A stretch of DNA of 32,826 bases from Gammaproteobacteria bacterium (lineage in GTDB: Bacteria > Pseudomonadota > Gammaproteobacteria > Pseudomonadales > Pseudohongiellaceae). Below, piece after piece: positions 17,123 through 25,897 of the stretch. Position numbers and translations under genes: made by a program. Where the stretch lies: positions 1 through 32,826 of the forward strand of contig PBNR01000036.1 of the NCBI GenBank assembly GCA_002723195.1, in the 5' to 3' direction. The notes under the pieces are model-generated. The model was not told the origin of the DNA and ran no database searches. It saw only the letters and a list, made by a program, of their open reading frames with translations. Numbering within the stretch: position 1 is the first letter of the stretch; every line of letters begins with the position of its first letter.

Positions 17123-18310
17123 TTAGGATTGCAAATCACTCATGCGTTCGATAACCATGGCATTCGCAGTTCCTCCACCTTCACATATAGCAACTAGTCC
17201 GTATTTCGCCTCTCTGCGTTCGAGCTCGTGTACCAGGGTCGTCATAAGCTTAGCGCCAGTGCCTCCCAATGGGTGGCCTAAAGCTTGAGCACCACCATTT
17301 ACGTTTAGCTTTTGCTGATCTGCTTTGAGCGCCTTAGCCCAAGCTAGGGGCACCGAACCAAAAGCCTCATTAACTTCGAACAAATCAATATCATCAATAC
17401 TTAACCTGGCCTTTTCTAAAACCTTCTTAGTTGCAGGAATAGGCCCTTCTAACATAATCACTGGGTCCGATCCAATAACTGCTAGAGAATGAATCTTTGC
17501 TCGCACAGGTAAATTGTATTTTTTCACCGCATTTTCATTTGCGACCATTATTGCTGCCGCCCCGTCGCTAATCTGGCTGGCAGTGCCCGCTGTGATTACC
17601 CCGCCTTCGCGCAATGGGTTTAGCCCTTGCATAGCTTCAATAGAAGCATCAGCCCGAATACCTTCGTCAATTAAATGTATATCCGCACTACCATCTTCTA
17701 GATGAATGTTGATAGGGACAACTTCATCTTTAAAATATCCGCTTTGTGTAGCCTCCGCAGCTCGCTGATGACTCAATAAGCCGAAGGCATCTAGATCATC
17801 CCGAGTAATACCATATTTCTCTGCAAGTAATTCAGCACCGTCAAATTGGGAAAATTGAATGCCAGGATACTTGATTTCAAGGCGCTCTCCTTTAGGTGTC
17901 CCACGACCATGCTCCAAACCATCTCGGATATTAGAGCCAATCTCTACACTGCTCATTGCTTCGACACCTCCGCAAATTACAACGTCTTGAGTGCCAGACA
18001 TGACGGCCTGGGCACCAAATTGAATCGCCTGCAGGGAAGAACCGCATTGGCGATCTACCGTAGTTCCTGGCACTTCCAAATCCAACTTAGAAGACATGGC
18101 GACGTTGCGGCCAAGATTATTCGCTTGAGACCCAATTTGACTAACCACTCCCATAATTACATCGTCCACTGCATCAGTCGGAATACTGGTACGATCTACT
18201 AATTCATCTACCACAATTGCACCCATATCAACTGGGTGGATAGCGCTTAGTCTGCCTTTTTTCCTGCCAGTTGCTGTTCGGACTGCTCCAACTATATATG
18301 CGTCTGCCAT
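17123..18310 (-). CDS. Acetyl-CoA acetyltransferase / 3-ketoacyl-CoA thiolase
   Basis: This thiolase of 395 residues cleaves 3-ketoacyl-CoA or condenses acyl-CoAs. The nucleophile is Cys89 (TVDRQCGSSLQAI), with NEAFGSVPLAW in the middle of the C-terminal half, His346 in ALGHPLGGTGAKL, and Cys376 in ICEGGGTANAM, the full active-site set. GGGTANA is the form common in thiolases that handle side chains of steroid-like or branched substrates as well as ordinary ones, so the chain-length class is not certain. GAGGAA eight bases before ATG 18310 supports the start. The gene lies between the SDR gene (122 bases upstream) and the acyl-CoA dehydrogenase gene (24 bases downstream), giving three of the four beta-oxidation steps; no enoyl-CoA hydratase gene is seen. 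Confidence 0.94.
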   Translation of the reverse strand: MADAYIVGAVRTATGRKKGRLSAIHPVDMGAIVVDELVDRTSIPTDAVDDVIMGVVSQIGSQANNLGRNVAMSSKLDLEVPGTTVDRQCGSSLQAIQFGAQAVMSGTQDVVICGGVEAMSSVEIGSNIRDGLEHGRGTPKGERLEIKYPGIQFSQFDGAELLAEKYGITRDDLDAFGLLSHQRAAEATQSGYFKDEVVPINIHLEDGSADIHLIDEGIRADASIEAMQGLNPLREGGVITAGTASQISDGAAAIMVANENAVKKYNLPVRAKIHSLAVIGSDPVIMLEGPIPATKKVLEKARLSIDDIDLFEVNEAFGSVPLAWAKALKADQQKLNVNGGAQALGHPLGGTGAKLMTTLVHELERREAKYGLVAICEGGGTANAMVIERMSDLQS

Positions 18311-18432
18311 TACAATTATTCCTCTGTCAATTAAATAGCCTTTATTTCAAATCGGAAAAGAATATCGCAATCCTGAACCGGCTTTTATGATCACAAGCTT
18401 TATTCATTTAACTTATCGATTTTAGCTAATTT

Positions 18433-19203
18433 CTATATAGCTGGCATACGTATACCAGCATCGAGTCGTATCACTTCGCCATTTAAATAGCTGCAATTAA
18501 CAATATGGACGACTTCGTCTGCAAACTCTTCAGGATTACCTAGACGTTTTGGAAACTGAGTAATTGCTATTAAAGGCTCCTTTACTTCATCAGGCGCAGA
18601 AGCAAGCAAAGGGGTTTCAAAGACTCCGGGAGCTATTGTCATAATGCGAACGCCGCGTCTTGCAAGATCACGAGCAATCGGTAAAGTCATCGCCACTATT
18701 CCGCCTTTGCTGGCGGCATATGCTGCCTGACCAGTCTGTCCATCAAACGCTGCGATTGACGCAACGTTTATGACCACCCCCCGTTCTTGATCTTGATTCT
18801 GGGGATCATTAGTTTGCATTACCTCCGCACACAATCTCAGCACATTAAATGTTCCAATCAGGTTTACACGCACTACGTGCTCAAATTTTTCTAGCGGCAT
18901 TGGGCCGTCCTTACCAACAGTCCTCGCTGCCCCACCAATACCTGCAGAATTTACGTTGATGTGAATAGTCCCGTATGCCTCAGTCGCCGCAGAAATAGCT
19001 TTCCTGACGGCGTTTTCATCAGAAACATCCCCTACTTGCCATTTGGCTTTTTCACCAAAGTTAGAAGCTGCGTTTTCCAGTGCAGCAGCGTTTAAGTCGT
19101 AGAGAAAGACATTAGCTCCCGCTGCAACGAACTTTTTCGCAGTAGCCAGCCCAAGACCTGAAGCACCGCCGGTAATAAAAGCAGTCTTATTATTTAATTC
19201 CAT
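18433..19203 (-). CDS. SDR-family 3-hydroxyacyl-CoA dehydrogenase, HSD10-like
   Basis: A 256-residue short-chain dehydrogenase. The NAD-binding loop TGGASGLGLA (about 11-20), DL at the end of the second strand (favouring NAD over NADP), NSAGIGG, and the catalytic Ser149, Tyr162 and Lys166 (YAASKGG) are all present. The insertion PQNQDQERGVVINVASI and the end YLNGEVIRLDAGIRM are as in the human HSD17B10 group, whose members oxidise 3-hydroxyacyl-CoA, including 2-methyl-branched forms. It is probably the third beta-oxidation step for the thiolase and dehydrogenase that follow on the same strand. It is divergent from the racemase gene, sharing a 185-bp spacer with a palindrome. Confidence 0.92.
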   Translation of the reverse strand: MELNNKTAFITGGASGLGLATAKKFVAAGANVFLYDLNAAALENAASNFGEKAKWQVGDVSDENAVRKAISAATEAYGTIHINVNSAGIGGAARTVGKDGPMPLEKFEHVVRVNLIGTFNVLRLCAEVMQTNDPQNQDQERGVVINVASIAAFDGQTGQAAYAASKGGIVAMTLPIARDLARRGVRIMTIAPGVFETPLLASAPDEVKEPLIAITQFPKRLGNPEEFADEVVHIVNCSYLNGEVIRLDAGIRMPAI

Positions 19204-19338
19204 GGATTATGTCCCACCCTAAAACTTAATTTTTAGACGCGGGAGCATAATCGATCCAACTGTAAAAGTGAATCTGATGGGTTTGATAAGAAGCAACACG
19301 ATAAGTTAAACAATAAGCTTTCTTATATATTTTGAATC

Positions 19339-19355
19339 AATGATCACCTATCATT
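19339..19355. promoter_or_regulatory. 17-bp palindrome in SDR/racemase spacer (candidate operator)
   Basis: AATGAT-CACCT-ATCATT is a perfect 6-bp inverted repeat with a 5-base gap, 34 bases before the racemase start and in the only spacer from which both the SDR-thiolase-ACAD genes and the racemase could be controlled. The size fits a TetR- or FadR-like dimer site. No regulator gene is in the window. Confidence 0.35.
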
Positions 19356-19388
19356 TAAAGTCAATTTGAATTGTAAATAGGAATGAAA

Positions 19389-20516
19389 ATGGGACCTCTC
19401 GCAGGAATTAAAGTAGTTGAAATGGCGGCCATCGGACCTGGTCCATTTTGTGCGATGATGCTATCCGATATGGGTGCAGAAGTGATACGGATTGACAGGC
19501 TAAATCAAAAAGGAAGCGGTCATCGAAGCAATGTATTATATCGCGGAAGAAAATCAATGGCTGTGGATCTGAAAAACCCTGGAGGCGTCTCGCTAACATT
19601 AGAGCTAATCGAAAAAGCGGATGTTCTGGTTGAAGGATTTAGACCCGGTGTAATGGAACGCCTCGGCCTAGGCCCTGATGTCTGTTTAAAGAAAAATCCG
19701 AAGCTGGTCTATGGCCGAATGACCGGGTGGGGGCAAGATGGCCCACTTTCTCAGGCCGCAGGACATGACATAAACTATATTTCCGTTGCCGGAGCATTAG
19801 GCGCAATGGGCTATAGTGATAGACCACCGCCCCCTCCGCTCAATTTAATTGGGGATTTTGGCGGAGGTGCAATGTACCTACTTGCAGGAATTCTTGCTGC
19901 TATTATTGAAAGAAATACGTCTGGTCAAGGTCAGATCATAGACACTGCAATGACCGATGGTACCGCCAGTTTATTAAGCGCTTTTTTCGGCTACATGGAC
20001 ATGGGTATGTGGACTTCGCAGCGCTATTCTAACCGGCTCGATGGCGGGTCTTATTATTATTGTAGCTATGAATGTAAAGATGGCAAGTACATTTCCATAG
20101 GATCTTTGGAACCTCAGTTTTATGCATTGTTGTTGGAAAAATGTAAAATAGTCGATGAGTCTTTTAAAGAGCAATTCGATCAAGAAGCCTGGCCGGTCAA
20201 AAAAGAAAAAATGATAGAGGTGTTTAAATCAAAGACACGAGATGAATGGTGCTCAATCATGGAGGGCACTGATGTTTGCTTTGCTCCTGTTCTTGATTTA
20301 GAGGAAGCGCCAGCTCACCCACATAATAAAGCGCGAAATACCTATATCGAATTTAATGGTGTTATCCAGCCCGCTCCTGCGCCAAGGTTTAGTCGTACCC
20401 AAGGGAAAATACAATCAGCTCCTGCTTTAGCTGGCGAACATACAGATGAAATATTAGCAAACTGGGGAATTAACGCAGAGGAGATAGAAGAACTCAAGAA
20501 TGCGGGCGCTATCTAA
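19389..20516 (+). CDS. Alpha-methylacyl-CoA racemase (class III CoA-transferase fold)
   Basis: This protein epimerises 2-methyl-branched acyl-CoA esters so they can enter beta-oxidation. Counting from ATG 19389 (375 residues), His126 in GHDINY, Asp156 in LIGDFGGG and Glu241 in GSLEPQFY fall on exactly the numbers of the catalytic residues of the Mycobacterium racemase MCR (H126, D156, E241). That match separates it from ordinary CaiB/BaiF transferases. AGGA sits six bases before 19389 but touches the track's ATG at 19383, so the second ATG is preferred. It is divergent from the SDR-thiolase-ACAD genes, and with LCAD-type dehydrogenase it points to oxidation of methyl-branched acids. Confidence 0.94.
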   Translation: MGPLAGIKVVEMAAIGPGPFCAMMLSDMGAEVIRIDRLNQKGSGHRSNVLYRGRKSMAVDLKNPGGVSLTLELIEKADVLVEGFRPGVMERLGLGPDVCLKKNPKLVYGRMTGWGQDGPLSQAAGHDINYISVAGALGAMGYSDRPPPPPLNLIGDFGGGAMYLLAGILAAIIERNTSGQGQIIDTAMTDGTASLLSAFFGYMDMGMWTSQRYSNRLDGGSYYYCSYECKDGKYISIGSLEPQFYALLLEKCKIVDESFKEQFDQEAWPVKKEKMIEVFKSKTRDEWCSIMEGTDVCFAPVLDLEEAPAHPHNKARNTYIEFNGVIQPAPAPRFSRTQGKIQSAPALAGEHTDEILANWGINAEEIEELKNAGAI

Positions 20517-20612
20517 GGCCTCTATGGAAAATCATCCATTACCAGTCACTCTTGACCTCTACGCAAAACCATTAACAGATTACAGATTTAAAACTATATT
20601 TTGGAGGTGTCT

Positions 20613-20909
20613 ATGATAAGAAAGCTTCTATCTGGGTCAGTAATAATTTTAACGGTAGCAGGATGTGAGATGTTACAACCACCCGACGACGGTATTCCCC
20701 GAATTCGAAATCAAGCCGACGTTGATGCATACAATACTACCGTGTCTGCCGAGAGCGACCAACTAGTTTGCACCAGAGAGCGAGTAGTAGGATCGAATAT
20801 TCCCCAATTCGTCTGCCTAACTGTGGGCCAGCGTGACCGACTGAGAGAGCAGGCAGTAGAAGATGTTCAACAGCTCATTGATGAGCTAGGCCCTGCAATC
20901 GGTAATTGA
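20613..20909 (+). CDS. Small lipoprotein of unknown function
   Basis: The gene encodes 98 residues from ATG 20613, six bases after GGAGG; the track's TTG start at 20601 lies before that ribosome site. The first 18 residues are a lipoprotein signal ending in the lipobox TVAGC. The mature part is about 80 residues, acidic, with two cysteines (VCTRERVVGSNIPQFVC) that could form a disulphide, and a C-terminal helix (LREQAVEDVQQLIDEL). I do not recognise a family. It follows the racemase gene by 96 bases and may have its own promoter. Confidence 0.75.
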   Translation: MIRKLLSGSVIILTVAGCEMLQPPDDGIPRIRNQADVDAYNTTVSAESDQLVCTRERVVGSNIPQFVCLTVGQRDRLREQAVEDVQQLIDELGPAIGN

Positions 20910-21109
20910 TGCTAAACGGTCACTTCCTAGATTCAAGCCGCATGCAAAATCCTTAAAACCGTCAAAATATCAATTATAACTACCTTACAGGTCTTGAGCG
21001 CTATCGGCGATCTTGCTTGGAGCCGCGGCCGATTGCACAGGCCTTCCAAACAAATCAACCCAGCTTGTGATAATTAGTCTCGATAGGATGCTTTTAGGCG
21101 CAAACTGCG

Positions 21110-21115
21110 TATAAT
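21110..21115 (+). promoter_or_regulatory. -10 box before the monooxygenase-like gene
   Basis: A perfect TATAAT, with TG four bases upstream, would start transcription near 21122, giving a leader of about 25 bases to ATG 21146. No good -35 box is seen at 16-18 bases. The spacer 20910-21145 shows nothing else I can name. Confidence 0.4.
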
Positions 21116-21145
21116 GACAGTAAATTGATGGGAGCCATGTTTACC

Positions 21146-21505
21146 ATGATAATGGTACAAAGCACATTTCAACTAGATCCTGAGAAAAAAGATAAAGTCA
21201 TTAGTTTAATGAAGAATATGGTTCGTCTCTGTCGCCAAGAACATGGATGTTTAAGCTATGAATATTATGAAGGGATAACCGACCCCTATCAGGTCATACT
21301 GCTACAGGAATGGGAAAACGCCGAATGCCTGCAAGAACATTATCAAACAGACCACATGGCGATTTTTTTAAGTAAACTAGGAAAGTATTTAGACAACCCG
21401 GTAAGCACACGTTCCTATGTTTCGGACGAAACAACAACAGTTGATGAACACTCAAGTAAGCAGCCTACCAAAGAAACCCTCAAGTCTGGGCAAACAATTC
21501 ACTAG
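21146..21505 (+). CDS. Antibiotic biosynthesis monooxygenase (ABM/YgiN-like) domain protein
   Basis: The product is a small ferredoxin-like ABM-fold protein, about 119 residues from ATG 21146 (GGGAG eleven bases upstream; 21128 and 21137 are alternatives). VQSTFQLDPEKKDKVISLMKNM, CRQEHGCLSYEYYEG, and LLQEWENAECLQEHYQTDHM with the conserved W and H are typical of YgiN-like quinol monooxygenases, which act as dimers and need no cofactor. The tail after about residue 95 (DETTTVDEHSSKQPTKETLKS) is polar and probably disordered. It is convergent with the gene at 21517, only 11 bases apart. The substrate is unknown; some family members oxidise quinols or anthrone-like compounds, others are heme monooxygenases. 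Confidence 0.82.
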   Translation: MIMVQSTFQLDPEKKDKVISLMKNMVRLCRQEHGCLSYEYYEGITDPYQVILLQEWENAECLQEHYQTDHMAIFLSKLGKYLDNPVSTRSYVSDETTTVDEHSSKQPTKETLKSGQTIH

Positions 21506-21516
21506 CGCCTATCCAA

Positions 21517-21990
21517 TTAAGTTTCATTTGACTCAAAAGATTTTATTGCTTCTGTTATATCTTTAGCTAACTCGTTCGGAATAGGAAAGGTTAAATGGTA
21601 CTGGGCAATTTTCCACCCTTCCTTAGTCTTAATCAACACGCCTGTTCCCCTGCTAGTTCCATAACTCTCACTTTGAAGTATCTCATCGAACCAGGCAGAG
21701 CTACCGAGAGGTGTTAAATCAACGTTCCGTTCCTTGGGCAAATAAGTCCAGCCATTCCGACTAGCGGCATATTGTCTAAAAGACTCTTTAGTCCAACGTT
21801 CGGAAGCATCTGTACCTAAGAAAACAGCGTCTTCACTCATTAAATCGAAATATGTAGTCCAATCGGATTGTGACGCAGCATTATGATAAGAATCCAAAAC
21901 TTTATTTATTGCTTCGAGCTCAGAACCAATCGATTGCGCATTTAAATTGTTTACTGAAAATATATACAAAATCAGCATTACTTTTTTCAT
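21517..21990 (-). CDS. Exported SnoaL/NTF2-like (DUF4440-type) protein
   Basis: The 157-residue product has a short signal peptide (MLILYIFSVNNLNAQS) and a cone-shaped NTF2-like domain: INKVLDSYHNAASQSDWTTYFDLMSEDAVFLGTD (given in pieces across about 27-60), SAWFDEILQ, GTGVLIKTKEGWKIAQYHL. This last pattern, a beta-strand ending in GWKI-Q-H, is common in SnoaL_3 proteins. It binds or turns over a small ligand in relatives, but no function follows from sequence. ATG 21990 is 41 bases after the AgcS stop, so it is probably co-transcribed with the symporter and the peptidase. Confidence 0.8.
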   Translation of the reverse strand: MKKVMLILYIFSVNNLNAQSIGSELEAINKVLDSYHNAASQSDWTTYFDLMSEDAVFLGTDASERWTKESFRQYAASRNGWTYLPKERNVDLTPLGSSAWFDEILQSESYGTSRGTGVLIKTKEGWKIAQYHLTFPIPNELAKDITEAIKSFESNET

Positions 21991-22031
21991 AATTATCGCT
22001 CTTTATTAAGCGTCCCGATCTGTTGCTAACC

Positions 22032-23411
22032 TTATTCGAAATCTCCGCGATCGAGCCTTGCGAAATATTCCTTAGCTGCTTTTCGTACTTTAGGAGCAAG
22101 AATAATGGTTGAAAGCATCGTAGGAATCGCCATAGTCGCATACACACCATCAAACAAACTAATAACGGCGTCGAGTGAAACAATAGCGCCTACAATTACC
22201 AAGGACATATAACCATACAGATAATATTTTTCCGATTTAGCACCAAACAGAAATGCCATGCATTTACCGCCATAATAAGAATATGTCAATACGGTTGTAA
22301 TACTTAAAACAACAACCATCATCAACACTAGATAAGCACCGAAGCCAGGGAATACCTGCTCATAAGCTTGCGAAGTTAATGTTACACCAATCGCACCACC
22401 TTCCCAAACACCAGTAACAAGCAGTGCCAAAGCCGTGCAAGTACACACAATAAAGGTATCGACTATGGGACCCAGCATTGCAACCAAACCTTCTCGAACA
22501 GGCTCACTGGTTTTCGCGGCGCCATGAGCAAGCGACTCGGTACCCAAACCTGCTTCATTAGAAAAAACACCTCGTTGAACCCCAATCAAAATTACTGTGC
22601 CTAATACGCCACCCGACATGGCTTCACCGGAGAAAGCGTCTCTAAATATTACTCCAAACATCGCAGGAATTTCAGAGATATTATTCAGCAATAAAATTGC
22701 TGTAATGACAAAGTAAAAAACCACCATTAAGGGAACGGCTTTTGCTGCAAAGGCTGACACGCGGCTCACTTTACCGGCAGCAATAGAAAATAAAATTATT
22801 GAGAGCGAAGCACCCATTATTAGGTCAAAACTAAAGTGGTCATCAACAGTAGCTACCCCCAAAGGAATTGCGATTAAATCCCGCACAATTTGTACTAATT
22901 GGTTAATTTGAAAAACAGGTAGCGTGCCAAACATTCCAGCAATCGCAAACAACCAAGCTAAGGGCAACCACTTTCTACCAAGGGCTTCACGAATAACATA
23001 CATCGGTCCACCCTGAAGCTTGCCATCATCATCTTCGCCACGATACATGATGGCGAGAGAAGCGGTATAAAACTTTGTAGATATTCCTACCAGCGCTGTT
23101 ACCCACATCCAGAATACAGCGCCTGGCCCACCCACCGTAATAGCGACCGCTACCCCGGTAATATTGCCGAGACCAATAGTGCCAGCAAGGGCAGTAGCGA
23201 GGGCTCGGAAGTGACTAATATCTCCATCAACTTCAGCACTTTGTGTATTGTATTTACCACGCAACAAATCAAAGGCATGTCCAAGATATCCAAAGTGCAT
23301 TAGTCGAGAATGAAATGTAAAGAACAATCCACCCCCGACTAAAAGCATCACCAAAGGCGGCCCCCACATGAAGTCAGCGAAGGCTGCTAAAGCTGCCTCT
23401 ATCTCTGCCAT
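22032..23411 (-). CDS. Sodium:alanine symporter, AgcS family
   Basis: An inner-membrane carrier of 459 residues with about ten or eleven hydrophobic segments. It takes up alanine or glycine with sodium. Family marks are GGGLFFTFHSRLMHFGYLGH near the start, ISHFRALATALAGTIGLGNI with the substrate/sodium site (GTIGLGNITGVA), GGPGAVFWMW, and GVQRGVFSNEAGLGTESLAH in the middle (the AgcS signature). GGA seven bases before ATG 23411 serves as the ribosome site. The gene follows that of a DPP-IV-type peptidase by 38 bases on the same strand, which suggests that amino acids released from peptides are taken up here. DPP-IV enzymes prefer Pro or Ala at the second position, so alanine-rich dipeptides would be a fitting source. 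Confidence 0.95.
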   Translation of the reverse strand: MAEIEAALAAFADFMWGPPLVMLLVGGGLFFTFHSRLMHFGYLGHAFDLLRGKYNTQSAEVDGDISHFRALATALAGTIGLGNITGVAVAITVGGPGAVFWMWVTALVGISTKFYTASLAIMYRGEDDDGKLQGGPMYVIREALGRKWLPLAWLFAIAGMFGTLPVFQINQLVQIVRDLIAIPLGVATVDDHFSFDLIMGASLSIILFSIAAGKVSRVSAFAAKAVPLMVVFYFVITAILLLNNISEIPAMFGVIFRDAFSGEAMSGGVLGTVILIGVQRGVFSNEAGLGTESLAHGAAKTSEPVREGLVAMLGPIVDTFIVCTCTALALLVTGVWEGGAIGVTLTSQAYEQVFPGFGAYLVLMMVVVLSITTVLTYSYYGGKCMAFLFGAKSEKYYLYGYMSLVIVGAIVSLDAVISLFDGVYATMAIPTMLSTIILAPKVRKAAKEYFARLDRGDFE

Positions 23412-23449
23412 CTGTTTTCCAAAGAACCGTTCGCGGTCTATTAATAAAG

Positions 23450-25831
23450 CTATCTGATATTGTCAGCAAAACTAAATTCTGACGCCGGCTCGGCTCCGGC
23501 AAGATGCTCAACAAAATAATCCCAGCGACGTTTCATAAAATAACGCTCGTTACCAAAGCCGTGCCCCATATTTGGAAAGATCACCAAATCAAACTCTTTC
23601 TCCGATTCGATGAGCGCATCAATTAAGAGCATGGTACTAGAGGGGTGTACATTAGCATCCATCATTCCATGTGCTAGAAGCAGTTTGCCTTGCAACTGAC
23701 CTGCTAACAATTGATTTGCTTGATTGTCATAGTTAGTCACAAGCATATCATCATCGTTTGTGCTGCCAATTGGATTGGATTCGGGAAGTATCTCCAACAA
23801 TCCCTGCCACTTTTCACCCCAATCGTCTTCGTAGTTTCGATTATCGTGATTGCCCGCGCCAGAAACCGCAACTTTGTAAAAATCTGGGTATCGCAATATC
23901 GCAGCTGCCGAAGCATACCCTCCTCCCGAATGGCCCCAAATTCCGACCCTATTCAGATCCATATAACTGTGCCGATCTGCTAATTGGCGAATTGCTGCTA
24001 TTTGATCAGGCAGGCCGTTATCTCCCATATTGCCGTAATAGGTGTCATGAAATGACTTGGAACGACCTGGGGTTCCCATAGCATCTACCTCAACCACAAT
24101 AAATCCCAATTCCGCCAGAGATTGTTTGTCACTTCTAGAGGCTCGAAACGCTCTGCTACCAACACTTCCAGTTTGCGGCCCCGGATAAATGTAATTAAGC
24201 ACGGGGTAAAGAGCTTTTTCATCAAAGTTAGAAGGTCGATAAATCAAGCCGAAAAGATCAGTTCGTTGATCTCGTGCTTTTACGGTAAAAGGGATTGGAG
24301 CAACCCAGCCAGAGCCCACCAAAGCTGAAATGTCTGTATCTTCTAGCTCTAACAAAATTCCGCCGTTTAATCCTCTAACCACAACCTTAGCGGGTTGAAC
24401 AGGTGTGGAAAAGCTATCCGTGAAATAGCTTCCAGATTCAGACCAGCTAATGACATGGTGAGCAGGCTCAGGGGTTAATAGCTCAAGTCCGGAGCCGTCA
24501 AAATTCACTCTGTAAAGATAATGAAAATAAGGGTCTCCAGCTTCCCGGTTAGCTCCAGTGAAATAAATTTGTCGTTTCTGCGCATCAACTTTTTCGACCT
24601 TTAAGACACCCCAGCCTCCAGAAGTTATTCTTTGCTTCAGCTCACCTGTTTCCAGATCGTGCAAATACAAATGACCCCAATTATCTCTTTCCGAATACCA
24701 AAGGAATTCATTGCTATCATGCAACACGCGCCAGTTAGGTTCACTGAATCCAGACTCAAAATACGTATCTACAGTTTCGATGAAAACATCCCTCACCTCT
24801 CCGGTCTCAATGTCAGCTAACCGTAATTCAGCGGTCTTATGGTCTCTACTTGATGAGACAAAAGCGAGCTTATTACTGTCGCGACTCCACTCAACATCGA
24901 GGAAAATTCCTTCTCTGCTCGCGATATGATCACTCGTTGTCGACCGATGAGGGTCAGGTGACATATTTAAAGTTACCAGACGCGGCTCTGGTTCTAAGTG
25001 GATTACAACTCTCTCTATCATAAATATATGTTCATCGCCGGGTAGAGGATATTTCCAAGCATCCAATTTAGGATGACCAACTTGAGTTGTATACAGATAC
25101 ATTTCCCCAACTTCACGACTATCATGCTTAAAGGTAGCAATCTTCTTAGAGTCCGGTGACCAGATAAGAACAGGACTTTTACTGCGCAGCCATCCAGCGT
25201 TATTGGTGGCATACCCATAATTCTCAATTCCATCGAAAGTAAGCTGAGTCAACATGTTATCGACGGTATTTCTCATCCAAAGATTATTATCAATAATAAA
25301 CGCAGCTTTAGTGCCATCAGGGGACAACATTTCATAAAGTGCCACTTCTTTAATTTGCAATAGCTCATTAGTTGATAAATCATAGCTATAAGTCCAACCC
25401 TCGAAATCAAAGTAAAGCAGGTCATATGTCTCATCCAGCTCTAAGGCAGTAAGTCGCAAATCTTCGTGGCCCAGATCACTATTAACAAACTGATCGAGCT
25501 CTTCCTTTAGCGCCGCTGTATCAAATAAAACCTGTTTAGCCTGGTCATTTATATTAACCGAGAGATATTCAGAGATAGGATTGTTGGACCTGCGATAAAT
25601 TAAACGGTCGTTTGGTTGCCAGTACTGGGCGAGTACGGCATGGCTAATCAATTCTGAAGTATTCTGCGCCAGAAAACTTTCAGCGCGTCGATAGTCATCA
25701 ATACTAACTTTAATGTCGGCCGGAGTCGTGACGGAATCCATTTCTGGGGCACAACCTATCAAGATTACAGATGCGAAAATCGCGGCAAAAAGATAAGTTC
25801 TGGCACTCTTCGTAAACTTAAAAATCAGCAT
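23450..25831 (-). CDS. Dipeptidyl-peptidase IV-like S9 peptidase, lipoprotein
   Basis: This serine peptidase has 793 residues. The N-terminal signal ends with the lipobox VILIGC, so it is probably a membrane-anchored lipoprotein. A beta-propeller (DPPIV_N, about residues 100-500) is followed by the alpha/beta hydrolase: nucleophile Ser635 in GHSGGGYAS, Asp725 in MMDANVHPSS and His757 in MGHGFG, the complete triad. It removes dipeptides from peptide N-termini. GGAA seven bases before ATG 25831 supports the start. The AgcS symporter and NTF2-like genes follow on the same strand. A member of the prolyl oligopeptidase family is less likely given the propeller and length. Confidence 0.92.
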   Translation of the reverse strand: MLIFKFTKSARTYLFAAIFASVILIGCAPEMDSVTTPADIKVSIDDYRRAESFLAQNTSELISHAVLAQYWQPNDRLIYRRSNNPISEYLSVNINDQAKQVLFDTAALKEELDQFVNSDLGHEDLRLTALELDETYDLLYFDFEGWTYSYDLSTNELLQIKEVALYEMLSPDGTKAAFIIDNNLWMRNTVDNMLTQLTFDGIENYGYATNNAGWLRSKSPVLIWSPDSKKIATFKHDSREVGEMYLYTTQVGHPKLDAWKYPLPGDEHIFMIERVVIHLEPEPRLVTLNMSPDPHRSTTSDHIASREGIFLDVEWSRDSNKLAFVSSSRDHKTAELRLADIETGEVRDVFIETVDTYFESGFSEPNWRVLHDSNEFLWYSERDNWGHLYLHDLETGELKQRITSGGWGVLKVEKVDAQKRQIYFTGANREAGDPYFHYLYRVNFDGSGLELLTPEPAHHVISWSESGSYFTDSFSTPVQPAKVVVRGLNGGILLELEDTDISALVGSGWVAPIPFTVKARDQRTDLFGLIYRPSNFDEKALYPVLNYIYPGPQTGSVGSRAFRASRSDKQSLAELGFIVVEVDAMGTPGRSKSFHDTYYGNMGDNGLPDQIAAIRQLADRHSYMDLNRVGIWGHSGGGYASAAAILRYPDFYKVAVSGAGNHDNRNYEDDWGEKWQGLLEILPESNPIGSTNDDDMLVTNYDNQANQLLAGQLQGKLLLAHGMMDANVHPSSTMLLIDALIESEKEFDLVIFPNMGHGFGNERYFMKRRWDYFVEHLAGAEPASEFSFADNIR

Positions 25832-25897
25832 GTCCTATTCCGTTTTGCTCGCGATGTTAGAATTAGGAACATTCTAACATCACTTCAAGCGATAGCA

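Noticed and set aside
20551-20590. Possible promoter (TTGACC) before the small lipoprotein gene
   Set aside because: No acceptable -10 box lies 16-18 bases downstream.
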